Shown one piece after another: positions 35,717-44,957 of a DNA stretch of 64,000 bases. Both the position numbers and the translations under genes were made by a program. Every line of letters starts with the position of its first letter. Position 1 is the stretch's first letter. This DNA is from Ignavibacteria bacterium (GTDB lineage Bacteria; Bacteroidota; Ignavibacteria; Kapaibacteriales; UBA4661): contig CANHDJ010000001.1 of the NCBI GenBank assembly GCA_947459425.1, positions 1-64,000 of the forward strand, given 5' to 3'. Under the pieces are notes generated by a model. That model was given only the letters and a program-made list of their open reading frames with translations, was not told the origin of the DNA and did no database searches.

Positions 35717-36508
35717 ATGTGCGGTCGCTATACGATGTTTATCAAGCCGGAAGAACTAAAAAAGCGCTTTCGTGCGACGGTTTCGGACGAGGTAGTGGAA
35801 CAAATTGCCAAACCTCGCTACAACCTCGCGCCCACGCAAGATGTACCGATTATCACGATGCAAACCGGAGAACGCACAACCGAAATGGTGCGCTGGGGCT
35901 TGATTCCATCATGGGCAAAGGACGAATCCATTGCAAGCAAACTCATCAACGCCCGTGCCGAAACTCTCCTCGAAAAACCTTCTTTCAAAAACGCCTTCCG
36001 ACAACGGCGCTGCTTGGTTATTGCCAATGGATTTTATGAGTGGAAAAGCATGAGTGCAAAAAGCGTTGGGGCAGGCAGAAGCGGAAAAGCAAAAGCACCA
36101 AAAGGCACAATTAAACAACCAATGTATCTTCGGCTCAAAAGCGGCGAACCGTTTGCTATGGCGGGATTATGGGAGGAATGGAAACACCCCGAAACCCGAG
36201 TACCTGTGAGGAGTTGCACAATTATTACCACCGAACCAAACGAACTCATTGCCACACTCCATCACCGCATGGCGGTTATTCTTTCGCCTTCCGATGAAGA
36301 CATTTGGCTGGATGATAACATTCCGACGCAAGATTTACTGCGGCTTTTGCGCCCTTTTCCCTCTGATTTGCTTGAAGCATTTCCTGTTTCAAGCCGCGTA
36401 AACACTATTGCGGCGGACGAATATTCGATGATTGAGCGTGTTGATGAAATGAGCGTGGAAGTAAGGATTGATGCGGGAGAGCAGGGTTCGCTCTTTGAAT
36501 GGTCATAG
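35717..36508 (+). CDS. SRAP domain protein (SOS response-associated, HMCES/YedK)
   Basis: SRAP proteins form a stable bond between their Cys2 and abasic sites in single-stranded DNA. I use the ATG at 35717 so that Cys is residue 2 (MCGRYTMFIKPEEL), which is needed for activity because Met is removed; longer starts are wrong. Other active-site elements: NARAETLLEKPSFKNAFRQRRC, GFYEWK with the catalytic Glu, and HHRMAVIL with the catalytic His. The 263-residue product has the usual length. A 44-base gap separates it from lpxA. Confidence 0.95.
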   Translation: MCGRYTMFIKPEELKKRFRATVSDEVVEQIAKPRYNLAPTQDVPIITMQTGERTTEMVRWGLIPSWAKDESIASKLINARAETLLEKPSFKNAFRQRRCLVIANGFYEWKSMSAKSVGAGRSGKAKAPKGTIKQPMYLRLKSGEPFAMAGLWEEWKHPETRVPVRSCTIITTEPNELIATLHHRMAVILSPSDEDIWLDDNIPTQDLLRLLRPFPSDLLEAFPVSSRVNTIAADEYSMIERVDEMSVEVRIDAGEQGSLFEWS

Positions 36509-36528
36509 TTTATTCTGAGAATACTTTT

Positions 36529-37698
36529 TCATCTCCTTTTCTCAGACAAAATCTCCGCAAAAATCTCATGTATCCTCGCAAAGGCGTTGCTATGCGCCTT
36601 CTCGCGCACGTGTGCTGCGTAGTCAGTCGTCGGCTTTTGTGCATAAAACTTCCGCACCGCTTCGGCTAATGCCTCAGGAGATTCCGGCGGCACAACAAAG
36701 CCTGTTTTTCCTTCAGTGACCGATTCTGCCAAGCCGCCAACATTGCTAATAATCACGGGACGCTCGAATCCGTAGGCAATACCCAAGATACCGCTTTGTG
36801 TAGCGCTTCGGTAGGGCAGCATCACCACATCACACGCCGCATAAAACCTTGCTACTTCTTCATTCGGAATAAAGCGATTTATCATCGTAACGTGCGGTTC
36901 TAAGGCAAGGTCACGGATGAGATCGTGATACGGCTTTGGGTCGTCGTAAAATTCACCTGCAATGAGCAGTTTTGCTCGTGGGTTGTCCTTGAGAATCTGC
37001 GGCATAGCGCGAAGTAGCGTGTCCAGCCCCTTGTATTTGCGGACATAGCCGAAAAAGAGCAAAACGTCATCATCGGACGAAAAGCCAAATTGCTTCTTTG
37101 CCTCGTCGTTGCTTGTTTGGAGGGCTGTTTGTGCATAAAACTCACCAAACACGGGAAGTTCTGAGCGGTAAATCGGCTTTGTTCCCGAAAACTTCTGTAC
37201 GTCATTTGCGACTTGTCCCGACAACGTAAGGAATGATGCGGCATTCTGAAGACCAAGATTCGTCAGAACGGTATCTATCGCTCGTGCTTCATGCGAAATC
37301 ACATTTTCGGTAATGAACAACATTTTATCCTGATATTCCTTGCCCAAAAGCGTAGAAACCGCATAATGACTCGGTCCGAAGAAAGGATTCCACCAATCAA
37401 ATGCCACCAAATCCGGCTTGAGCGCCTTGATTCGCCGCGCCACGCGCCACCATGAAACAGGGTTGACCGAACTCAAAAGCCGCTCAGAAGGAATGCGCTT
37501 GGTCATAGTCTGGCTTTGGTCGAATTGCGTCGTTCCGGGAAAGAGCAAACTTGGGTACAAGAGCGTATAATTGATGAAATGCACCCTGAAATGCGGCTCC
37601 AAGGCTTCGTAGAGATGCGACATGAACAAGGCATTGCCGCCACGATACGGATAGGCAGGACCGATGAGAACGATGGTTTTTTGCGGTGTTTGGGGCAT
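36529..37698 (-). CDS. glycosyltransferase, GT-B fold (GT4-like)
   Basis: The 389-residue protein begins IVLIGPAYPYRGGNALFMSHL and has the C-terminal GT4 features GYVRKYKGLDTLLRAMPQI, LLIAGEFYDD, FIPNEEVARFYAACDVVMLPYRSATQSGILGIAYGF and GLAESVTEGKTGFVVPPE. It transfers a sugar from a nucleotide donor, probably to a lipopolysaccharide or exopolysaccharide acceptor, on the cytoplasmic face. The ATG at 37698 has AAGG six bases upstream. The stop of the DUF5615 gene is 2 bases before it, so the gene is read as the third gene of a toxin-antitoxin-like operon. Confidence 0.88.
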   Translation of the reverse strand: MPQTPQKTIVLIGPAYPYRGGNALFMSHLYEALEPHFRVHFINYTLLYPSLLFPGTTQFDQSQTMTKRIPSERLLSSVNPVSWWRVARRIKALKPDLVAFDWWNPFFGPSHYAVSTLLGKEYQDKMLFITENVISHEARAIDTVLTNLGLQNAASFLTLSGQVANDVQKFSGTKPIYRSELPVFGEFYAQTALQTSNDEAKKQFGFSSDDDVLLFFGYVRKYKGLDTLLRAMPQILKDNPRAKLLIAGEFYDDPKPYHDLIRDLALEPHVTMINRFIPNEEVARFYAACDVVMLPYRSATQSGILGIAYGFERPVIISNVGGLAESVTEGKTGFVVPPESPEALAEAVRKFYAQKPTTDYAAHVREKAHSNAFARIHEIFAEILSEKRR

Positions 37699-37700
37699 GG

Positions 37701-38051
37701 TCAACCTTTATAGACTTTGAGTAACTGCCCATCAAGCGTTGCGGCGCTCCGAAAAAAGTCCCTTAGCACCTTATCAATATTCCCCGCAAGCCTCTTAAAA
37801 TCAATATCTTCTGTGCAAACAATAATACCTGAATGATTGCCGTGCAGTTTTTTATGTAAAAGCATAAAATCTTTGCGATTTATCGTTATCAAAATTCTCT
37901 TTGTTTGCCGCGCAAATGCTAACACTTCATCGTCAGGAATGCGCTGGTGGGCATTTCCAGCTTCTTGGACGGTCAGGACATCATATCCCAAAGTACGCAG
38001 CGCTATAACCGTTTCCTTGGGAAAATTCTCATTTGTGTACAGGCGAATCAT
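37701..38051 (-). CDS. DUF5615 PIN-like protein (probable toxin)
   Basis: The 116-residue protein starts MIRLYTNENFPKETVIALRTLGYDVL and has the PIN-like acidic positions: Glu/Asp of the first strand (NENF, where the family has DENx), DDEVLAFAR, and TINRKDF. DUF5615 proteins are usually the toxin (nuclease-like) half of a pair with DUF433. Its ATG overlaps the DUF433 stop by one to four bases. In the first motif Asn replaces the usual Asp before Glu (TNENF), which might weaken metal binding. Confidence 0.85.
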   Translation of the reverse strand: MIRLYTNENFPKETVIALRTLGYDVLTVQEAGNAHQRIPDDEVLAFARQTKRILITINRKDFMLLHKKLHGNHSGIIVCTEDIDFKRLAGNIDKVLRDFFRSAATLDGQLLKVYKG

Positions 38052-38419
38052 TCGTCGTTATCAAGGGTGTTTTCCGCAATATCATGGTCAATTTCAGCAG
38101 TAAAATGGTTATAGTACAAGTTAGCAGCCAAAATATCGGATTTTACGAGCGTGGGGAAATTTTTGAGAATTTTCATTTGGCTCAATCCCTTGCGTTGCCA
38201 TTGAATAATTGACCAAACGGGGATACGGGTTCTTACGATACACGCCCTGCCACCACAAACGCCACGAGTTTTTTCGACACCCGGGAACACCGATACCACG
38301 CCATTCTTTGCTGGGAGAATGAGTGAAAAACTGCTCTGCCCCAATCTTTGGTCTGCGGATGGTCGGCGTGTACCGATACGATTATCGGAAGTCCGTGATT
38401 GTTGAACAATAACTGCCAT
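38048..38419 (-). CDS. DUF433 protein (probable antitoxin)
   Basis: I use the ATG at 38419 (MAVIVQQSRTSDNR), 123 residues; the open frame goes to 38464 but that start lies on the predicted promoter. The C-terminal 70 residues match DUF433: VCGGRACIVRTRIPVWSIIQWQRKGLS, then MKILKNFPTLVKSDILAANLYY, a helix-turn-helix-like domain. The N-terminal 50 residues are an unusual basic extension, longer than in most DUF433 proteins. It is probably the antitoxin and autorepressor of the pair. Confidence 0.82.
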   Translation of the reverse strand: MAVIVQQSRTSDNRIGTRRPSADQRLGQSSFSLILPAKNGVVSVFPGVEKTRGVCGGRACIVRTRIPVWSIIQWQRKGLSQMKILKNFPTLVKSDILAANLYYNHFTAEIDHDIAENTLDNDE

Positions 38420-38460
38420 TGTGAATGATAAAATGCTGAATAGAATAGGGCTTAGACGAA

Positions 38461-38491
38461 CCAAATTACGACAAATTCCCCCAAGTTCAAA
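38461..38491 (-). promoter_or_regulatory. promoter of the DUF433-DUF5615-glycosyltransferase operon
   Basis: On the minus strand TTTG (38491-38488), 19 bases, then TAATTTGG (38468-38461, one mismatch to TAnnTTTG). The start site would be near 38455, about 35 bases before the DUF433 ATG at 38419. Confidence 0.5.
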
Positions 38492-38568
38492 ATCCTTAAA
38501 AATATCGCCTAAAGCTGATTAAACCTTGATTTCAACTATGTGATTGGTATCGAAAAGCAGAAACAAAA

Positions 38569-38601
38569 AGCGGCAAGGTTTTTTGAAAAAACCTCGCCGC
38601 T
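38569..38601 (-). terminator. intrinsic terminator after the second EF-G gene
   Basis: AGCGGC plus AGGTTTTT (38569-38583) pair with AAAAACCT plus GCCGCT (38587-38601) with one mismatch. On the minus strand a U-run follows (complement of 38565-38569). It ends the transcript from 38631-40745. Confidence 0.85.
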
Positions 38602-38630
38602 CTTATCATAATTTCTTGCCAAAAACGAGA

Positions 38631-40745
38631 TTATGCGTTGCCTTCAGCGCGACGTTTTTGGTACTCTTTCGCCATATCCTCTTGGATAGACTTCGGTACT
38701 TGGGCATACTTCACAAACTCCATCGAAAACTCGCCTTTGCCCTGCGTCGCAGAGCGGAGGTCGGTGGAATAACCAAACATCTCGGAAAGCGGTACTTCAG
38801 CATTGACGATAACGTAGTTGTTATCAGCATCAGTACCCATAATTACAGCGCGGCGCTGGCTGAGTTGTCCGATAACCTGCCCTTGGAACTCGTCTGGTAC
38901 AGAGATTTCAACGTTCATAATCGGCTCAAGAACAACAGGAGCAGCGTCTTTATAGTGTTCGCGCACTGCCGTCATCGCAGCAACTTTGAATGCCATCTCC
39001 GATGAGTCCACAGCATGATAAGCACCATCATTCAAGACGACGCGAACGCCCATGACAGGCTGTCCGATAAGCTGACCATTTTTGAACTGCTCGGCAAAAC
39101 CTTTGTCGCAAGCAGGGATGTATTCGCGTGGAATAACACCACCAACGATTTCATCAACAAATTCGTAGAGTTTATCGCCCACAACTTCAATCGGCTCGAA
39201 ATAACCAGCCACACGACCAAACTGACCAGAACCGCCCGTTTGCTTCTTGTGAGTATAGTTAAACTCCGTTTTCTTTGTGAGTGCTTCGCGGAATGCTACT
39301 TTTGGCTTACCAACGTTTACTTCGCAGTTGTATTCGCGCTTAATACGTTCAATGTAAATCTCCAAGTGCAGCTCTCCCATTCCTTTAATGATAGTCTCGC
39401 CGCTTTCTTCATCACGATAAACACGCAAAGTTGGGTCTTCTTTGGTAAAGCGATTGAGTGCTTTGGAGAAATTAACCTGACCAGTTTTGTCTTTCGGTGC
39501 AACCGCAAGCTCAATAACTGGGTTCGGAACAAACATAGACGACATCGTTACGTTTTGCTTGCCATCGGTAAAGGTATCACCCGAAGCGCAATCCACGCCA
39601 AAGAGCGCCACAATATCGCCCGCTTTTGCCGAATCAATCTCGTTCATCTCGTTCGAGTGCATCCGCACAAGACGGGGAACTTTGATTTTTTTATCATTCG
39701 ACATATTGATAACCGTATCGCCTTTATTGACCGTACCTTGGTAGATACGCATATAGGTCAGCTGACCATATTTGCCATCTTCCAGTTTGAATGCCAACAT
39801 CACAAGCGGCTTTGCCGGGTCAGATTTGAGTTCGATTTTTGCTTCATCATTATCTTGGTCAAGTGCTTCGATTTTGGTTTCTGGCGGGCTGGGAAGATAG
39901 CTTACGACAGCATCCAAGAGCGTTTGAACGCCTTTGTTTTTGTATGCTGAACCTACAAATACGGGCGTAAGTTTCAGCGAAAGCGTTCCTTTGCGGATAG
40001 CAGCTTTGATTTCATCTTCCGTAATAGATGCTTCCTGTTCACCCAAAAATTTCTCCATAATCACATCATCGAAGTCTGAAACGGCTTCGATAAGTTGATG
40101 ACGACGAGTTTTTGCGTCTTCAAGAAGTTCTGCTGGAATATCCGTATAGCGAAGATTTTCGCCGGAATCACCATCATAATAAATAGCCTTCATTTTTACA
40201 AGATCAACCACGCCAGCAAAATCAGCCTCACGACCGATTGGCATGGTAATCATCACGGCGTTGTGATTAAGTTTTTCGCGGAGTTGCGAAATAACTTTCT
40301 CAGCATTTGCACCAGCACGATCCATCTTGTTGATAAAGGCAAGACGCGGAACGTTATAACGGCGCATCTGGCGGTCAACGGTGATAGACTGGCTCTGAAC
40401 ACCCGAAACCGAGCAGAGAACCAAGACAGCACCATCCAAAACGCGCAAAGCACGCTCTACTTCTACGGTGAAATCCACGTGTCCGGGAGTATCAATCAAA
40501 TTGATATTATAATCGCCCCACTCGCAGAACGTTGCTGCGGACTGAATCGTGATACCTTTTTCGCGCTCCAAATCCATGGAGTCCATTTTCGCGCCAACGC
40601 CGTCTTTGCCGCGAACTTCGTGGATAGCGTGAATACGACCTGTATAAAACAGGATGCGCTCGGAAAGGGTGGTTTTGCCGGAGTCAATGTGCGCAGAAAT
40701 ACCGATATTACGCACTTTTTCGAGGGGTGGAACTACAATTGCCAT
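38631..40745 (-). CDS. fusA2: second elongation factor G (mitochondrial EF-G1-like)
   Basis: The 704-residue protein has all EF-G domains: G1 AHIDSGKT, G3 DTPGHVDF, G4 NKMD, and domains II-V to the end. The N-terminal signature ([17 protein letters not shown], then [20 protein letters not shown]) is the form shared by mitochondrial EF-G1 and the spirochaete/planctomycete EF-G1 group, in which it does translocation. It has [13 protein letters not shown] in domain IV, as standard EF-Gs. A single gene with its own terminator. With the str copy at 17710-19767 this suggests two EF-Gs with separate roles; which does what cannot be seen from sequence. Confidence 0.95.
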   Translation of the reverse strand: MAIVVPPLEKVRNIGISAHIDSGKTTLSERILFYTGRIHAIHEVRGKDGVGAKMDSMDLEREKGITIQSAATFCEWGDYNINLIDTPGHVDFTVEVERALRVLDGAVLVLCSVSGVQSQSITVDRQMRRYNVPRLAFINKMDRAGANAEKVISQLREKLNHNAVMITMPIGREADFAGVVDLVKMKAIYYDGDSGENLRYTDIPAELLEDAKTRRHQLIEAVSDFDDVIMEKFLGEQEASITEDEIKAAIRKGTLSLKLTPVFVGSAYKNKGVQTLLDAVVSYLPSPPETKIEALDQDNDEAKIELKSDPAKPLVMLAFKLEDGKYGQLTYMRIYQGTVNKGDTVINMSNDKKIKVPRLVRMHSNEMNEIDSAKAGDIVALFGVDCASGDTFTDGKQNVTMSSMFVPNPVIELAVAPKDKTGQVNFSKALNRFTKEDPTLRVYRDEESGETIIKGMGELHLEIYIERIKREYNCEVNVGKPKVAFREALTKKTEFNYTHKKQTGGSGQFGRVAGYFEPIEVVGDKLYEFVDEIVGGVIPREYIPACDKGFAEQFKNGQLIGQPVMGVRVVLNDGAYHAVDSSEMAFKVAAMTAVREHYKDAAPVVLEPIMNVEISVPDEFQGQVIGQLSQRRAVIMGTDADNNYVIVNAEVPLSEMFGYSTDLRSATQGKGEFSMEFVKYAQVPKSIQEDMAKEYQKRRAEGNA

Positions 40746-41048
40746 GATACTAGCTCGCTAAAACGTAAAAAAATGAAAGTAAAAGAGTTACTTGTGTCGT
40801 TGTTTGCCAACGTTTGCGCGTTGGTAAAGACTACTAAATTACACTTTTTCTTTAACAAAACCTAATTTTCCCCAATTCCCTCGCTAGAAGCACCTTTGGT
40901 ACAATTCTTGCGGCCATTTCGCAGACATTTTTCCCTGCGTTGAAGAAAAGCGTTTGACGGTATCGGAAAAGGTTTGTAGATTTATGGGCTTATCAACAAA
41001 ATGTATTTTCTCTCTGACAGCGCCAATAACCGCATAGAATCAATCATT
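40746..41048. other. divergent spacer between fusA2 and topA
   Basis: The spacer holds the topA promoter (40953-40984) on the plus strand and a weaker promoter-like pair on the minus strand for fusA2: TTAG (40865-40862), 20 bases, TAATTTAG (40841-40834), with one mismatch in each box. I see no gene, RNA or strong repeat here. Confidence 0.5.
40953..40984 (+). promoter_or_regulatory. promoter of topA
   Basis: TTTG (40953-40956), exactly 20 bases, then TAGATTTA (40977-40984, one mismatch to TAnnTTTG). The start site would be near 40991, about 58 bases before the topA ATG. Confidence 0.7.
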
Positions 41049-43673
41049 ATGGTCAAAAATCTTGTCATTGTCGAATCTCCCGCAAAAGCGAAAACCATTG
41101 AAAAATTTTTAGGACAAGACTTCACCGTTAAGTCTTGCTTTGGTCATATCCGCGACCTCGTCAAAGGTGATGATGCGATTGATGTTCGGAACGGCTTCCG
41201 CCCACGCTATGAGGTGACACCAGACAAACGTGAAGTCGTCAGCAATCTCGCCAAACTTGCTTCTCAAGCAGAAACCGTCTGGCTTGCATCGGACGAAGAC
41301 CGCGAAGGGGAAGCTATTTCGTGGCATCTTTTTGAGGCATTGAAACTCCGCAAAGACAACACCAAACGTATTGTTTTTCACGAAATCACCAAACCCGCCA
41401 TTTTGAAAGCGGTGCAAAATCCTCGCAGCATTGACGAAGACCTCGTGAATGCCCAGCAAGCGCGGCGTGTACTTGACCGCTTAGTGGGATTCGAGCTTTC
41501 GCCTGTGCTGTGGAAAAAAGTACGTCCGAGTTTGTCCGCAGGGCGCGTACAATCAGTCGCAGTGCGGCTTATTGTGGAGCGTGAGCGCGATGTGATGAAT
41601 TTCAACGCTGTGTCGTCGTACCGCGTCAATGCTGATTTTGAGCCATCGGCGGGCGGACGCACATTCAAAGCAGAACTCCCCAAGCGTTTTGACAAAGCCC
41701 CAGATGCTGAAGCATTCTTAAACGCTTGCAAAGGTGCGGTGTTCAGCATAAAAAATCTGGAAGTAAAGCCCGCAAAAAAATCCCCCGCAGCGCCTTTCAC
41801 AACATCCACACTCCAACAGGAAGCAAGCCGAAAACTTGGGTATTCGATTACCCAAACCATGCTTTTGGCACAGCGCCTCTATGAAAGCGGGCATATTACC
41901 TATATGCGAACCGATTCGGTGAATTTGTCCGAATTGGCGATTGATGCCGCAAGAGAAGCCATTACTAACAGTTTCGGTGCCGAATACAGCAATCCGCAAA
42001 AATACGTTACCAAAAACGATTCCGCCCAAGAAGCACACGAAGCCATTCGCCCGACGGACTTCACTCGCCGCGCCATTGCTGCTACGGGCGATGTGGATGC
42101 GAAAGCAGTGCGCCTGTACGAACTCATCTGGAAACGCGCCGTTGCCTCACAAATGGCGGACGCGCAGATAGAGCGCACACTTGCCACCGTCAGCATTTCC
42201 ACTGTGCCGGAAACACTCACCGCCACAGGCGAAGTTATCAAGTTCGACGGTTTTTTGAAATTGTATCTCGAATCCACCGACGAGGAAAATGACGGCGATG
42301 ACGAGGGGATTTTGCCACCCTTGAAGCAGGGCGAAATCCTACAACTCAAGCAAATGACCGCCACAGAGCGCTTCGGAAAGCCATCCCCGCGTTATACCGA
42401 AGCAAGTCTCGTGAAAAAATTGGAAGAACTCGGCATTGGTCGCCCTTCTACCTACGCCCCGACGATTTCCACTGTTCAGAAGCGCGGCTACGTCGTGAAG
42501 GAAGAACGCGAAGGAAAGAAGCGCGATGTAACAATTTTCACCCTGCAAAACAACGTCGTTACGAAGCGCACAGAATCGGAAAATTATGGTGCCGAAAAAA
42601 ACAAACTCTTCCCCAGCGACGTAGGGATGCTCGTTACGGACTTTTTGGTCAAGCATTTTGACCAAATTATGGACTATAATTTCACCGCAACGGTAGAAAA
42701 AGAGTTCGACGAAATTGCGCGTGGTGAAAAAGTGTGGAGCAAGATGATAGAAAATTTCTATATTCCGTTTCACACAATTGTTGAGAATACCGTCCAAAGT
42801 GCCGACAGGCAAAGTGGCGAGAGACTTTTGGGACAAGACCCCGAAAGTGGACGCAATGTCTATACGCGGCTTGCCCGCTACGGCGCAGTGGTACAAATCG
42901 GCGATCCTGCCGACGAGGAAAAAAAATACGCCAATCTTCGTGCGGGACAATCGTTAGAGAGTATTACCTTGGAAGAGGCATTGCGGCTCTTTACTGAGCG
43001 TACCGACAGACTGCTGGGCATTGACCCCGCAAGTGGAAAAAATGTTTATGTTCGCATGGCGCGATACGGTCCAGTGGCGCAAATCGGCGAACCAGAAGAC
43101 CCCGAAAAGAAATTTGCCAGCCTCCGCCCCGGTCAATCGCTTCAGACGATTATGCTGGACGAGGCGATGACGCTGTTCCGATTGCCGCGTATTGTCGGGC
43201 AGTTCGAGGGCAAAGATATGAAAGTGGCGCTAGGGCGCTTTGGTCCATACATTTTGCACGATGATAATTTTTATTCGCTGACAAAAACCGACGACCCTTA
43301 CACAATTACGCCGGAACGCTCTGTGGAATTGTTATTAGCAAAACGCAAAGCCGATAGCGACAAAATTATCAAAGAATTTACCCTCGAAACGGGCGCAATT
43401 CTGCGAGTTTTGAAAGACCGTTGGGGTCATTGTTTGGCGATAGGCAAGCAAAAAGTTAAATTGCCGAAAGGCACGGCTGCCGAAGAATTGACCTTGCAGG
43501 AATGTCTGGCGCTGGCAGGTGATATTAGCCTCGACCCAGAAAAACCGAAGAAGAAAAAAGCATCGGCAAAAGCAGCAAGTTCCGAAAAATCAACAACGAA
43601 AAAAACAACCGCCAAAAAGCCCGCCGCCCCCAAAGCGGCAGCAAATGGCAAAGCGAAAGCAACGAAGAAATAA
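41049..43673 (+). CDS. topA: DNA topoisomerase I, with C-terminal repeats instead of zinc fingers
   Basis: Relaxes negative supercoils. I use the ATG at 41049 (MVKNLVIVESPAKAKTIEKF); a start at 41001 adds 16 residues. The 874-residue protein has the Toprim domain (SDEDREGEAISWH at about 82), and the active Tyr at 285 in YMRTDSVNL. The C-terminal part (about 590-800) has TopA C-terminal repeats of about 50-60 residues (GRNVYTRLARYGAVVQIG, GKNVYVRMARYGPVAQIG, GLFGPYILH-like) and no Cys zinc ribbons. It ends in an about 40-residue Lys/Ala-rich tail, like a histone tail, that could bind DNA. Confidence 0.97.
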   Translation: MVKNLVIVESPAKAKTIEKFLGQDFTVKSCFGHIRDLVKGDDAIDVRNGFRPRYEVTPDKREVVSNLAKLASQAETVWLASDEDREGEAISWHLFEALKLRKDNTKRIVFHEITKPAILKAVQNPRSIDEDLVNAQQARRVLDRLVGFELSPVLWKKVRPSLSAGRVQSVAVRLIVERERDVMNFNAVSSYRVNADFEPSAGGRTFKAELPKRFDKAPDAEAFLNACKGAVFSIKNLEVKPAKKSPAAPFTTSTLQQEASRKLGYSITQTMLLAQRLYESGHITYMRTDSVNLSELAIDAAREAITNSFGAEYSNPQKYVTKNDSAQEAHEAIRPTDFTRRAIAATGDVDAKAVRLYELIWKRAVASQMADAQIERTLATVSISTVPETLTATGEVIKFDGFLKLYLESTDEENDGDDEGILPPLKQGEILQLKQMTATERFGKPSPRYTEASLVKKLEELGIGRPSTYAPTISTVQKRGYVVKEEREGKKRDVTIFTLQNNVVTKRTESENYGAEKNKLFPSDVGMLVTDFLVKHFDQIMDYNFTATVEKEFDEIARGEKVWSKMIENFYIPFHTIVENTVQSADRQSGERLLGQDPESGRNVYTRLARYGAVVQIGDPADEEKKYANLRAGQSLESITLEEALRLFTERTDRLLGIDPASGKNVYVRMARYGPVAQIGEPEDPEKKFASLRPGQSLQTIMLDEAMTLFRLPRIVGQFEGKDMKVALGRFGPYILHDDNFYSLTKTDDPYTITPERSVELLLAKRKADSDKIIKEFTLETGAILRVLKDRWGHCLAIGKQKVKLPKGTAAEELTLQECLALAGDISLDPEKPKKKKASAKAASSEKSTTKKTTAKKPAAPKAAANGKAKATKK

Positions 43674-43747
43674 GTCACTGTGAAGGCTCGACAGTCTTTA
43701 TTCTTCATCTTTCCTCAACTCCTCTCCCGTTCACATCTTGCTTTACC

Positions 43748-44908
43748 ATGAGCAGTGCTATGAAAAAGATTCTTGTCATAGACGATACGGACTTTATCCG
43801 TGAAGATATTGCCACAACCCTTCAATTCGAGGGTTATGAGACCATGACCGCCGAAGACGGCTTGGCGGGACTAGAAAAAGCAAAATCAGAACACCCCGAC
43901 CTCATTCTTTGCGACGTTTCCATGCCGCGTTTGGATGGATTCGGTGCCTTGGAGCAGATACGCAAGACCGACGGCATTCGTACTGTCCCCTTTATTTTTC
44001 TCACCGCAAAAGCGGAGAAAGCCGATATGCGGCGCGGGATGGAGCTTGGTGCGAATGACTACTTAACAAAGCCCTTCACGACTGATGAACTTATCAACGC
44101 CGTCAATACGCAATTTGCCAAAGCACAAGATATTGAGGAGAAAATTGGGCGCGAAGTGGGCATCATCGTTGACAAACTTGGTGCGAACATAAGCTATGCT
44201 TTGCCACACGAGTTCCGCACACCGCTGACGGGAATTATTTCCTCTACCGACATGATTGATATGGTCGCCAACGACATCAAAAATGGTCGTGGCGTTGATT
44301 ATGCGGAGTTAGAAGGCATTGCACACGACATTCGGATTTCTGCCGAGCGTCTGCGGCATCTCACGGAAAACTTTCTCGTCTTCACACAACTCCAGAATAT
44401 TGCTTCTAAGCCCAATGAGGTTGCTCTTTTGCGCAAGCAAATGACCGAAGGTGGCATTTTGGGTATGGTCGAAGATATTTTTAATATGCAAGCCACCGAT
44501 ATTGAACGCACAGGCGATTTGAATATTGCCGTCGAGGATTCAGAAATTTCGATGGACAGCAAAGATATTTACAAAATTATCCAAGAAGTTGCCAGCAATG
44601 CCCTCAAATTCTCGAAATCCGGCTCACCAATTACGGTGACGGGCAGAGTCGAAGGCTCAATGTATCACCTTTGCGTCAACGACAAAGGTTGCGGTATCAA
44701 TGACAGCGATATTCCCAATCTCGGCGTACCATTCGCACAATTTGACCGTATTAGTAACGAGCAGCAAGGCGCGGGCTTGGGTATGGCAATTATCAAAAAA
44801 CTTCTCGAAATCTATAATGGTTCAATCACGATACAAAGCGTTTTGAATCAAGAAACGACTGTCATCGTGAGCGTACCAACCGCAACGCCTCTGGCAGACC
44901 GCCTCTAA
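43748..44908 (+). CDS. receiver-histidine kinase hybrid (response regulator plus kinase)
   Basis: The 386-residue protein has a receiver domain first (about 6-125; phospho-acceptor Asp56 in ILCDVSMPRLDG, Thr and Lys in FLTAKAE and TKPF). A HisKA-like helical domain follows, with His154 in ALPHEFRTPLTGI, then an HATPase domain (about 275-380: N box ASNALKFS, G1 DKGCGI, G2 GAGLGMAI). No membrane segment or sensor domain is seen, so it probably gets its signal through the receiver domain from another kinase. No partner is adjacent. ATG at 43748 is used; 43760 is possible. Confidence 0.93.
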   Translation: MSSAMKKILVIDDTDFIREDIATTLQFEGYETMTAEDGLAGLEKAKSEHPDLILCDVSMPRLDGFGALEQIRKTDGIRTVPFIFLTAKAEKADMRRGMELGANDYLTKPFTTDELINAVNTQFAKAQDIEEKIGREVGIIVDKLGANISYALPHEFRTPLTGIISSTDMIDMVANDIKNGRGVDYAELEGIAHDIRISAERLRHLTENFLVFTQLQNIASKPNEVALLRKQMTEGGILGMVEDIFNMQATDIERTGDLNIAVEDSEISMDSKDIYKIIQEVASNALKFSKSGSPITVTGRVEGSMYHLCVNDKGCGINDSDIPNLGVPFAQFDRISNEQQGAGLGMAIIKKLLEIYNGSITIQSVLNQETTVIVSVPTATPLADRL

Positions 44909-44957
44909 CAGCATTGACGATTCAGCACACAGCACTTTCCTCCTTATTGTTCCTGTT

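Noticed and set aside
40095-40865. 256-codon plus-strand frame opposite the second EF-G gene
   Set aside because: Antisense shadow of a highly conserved gene; the peptide shows no domain.
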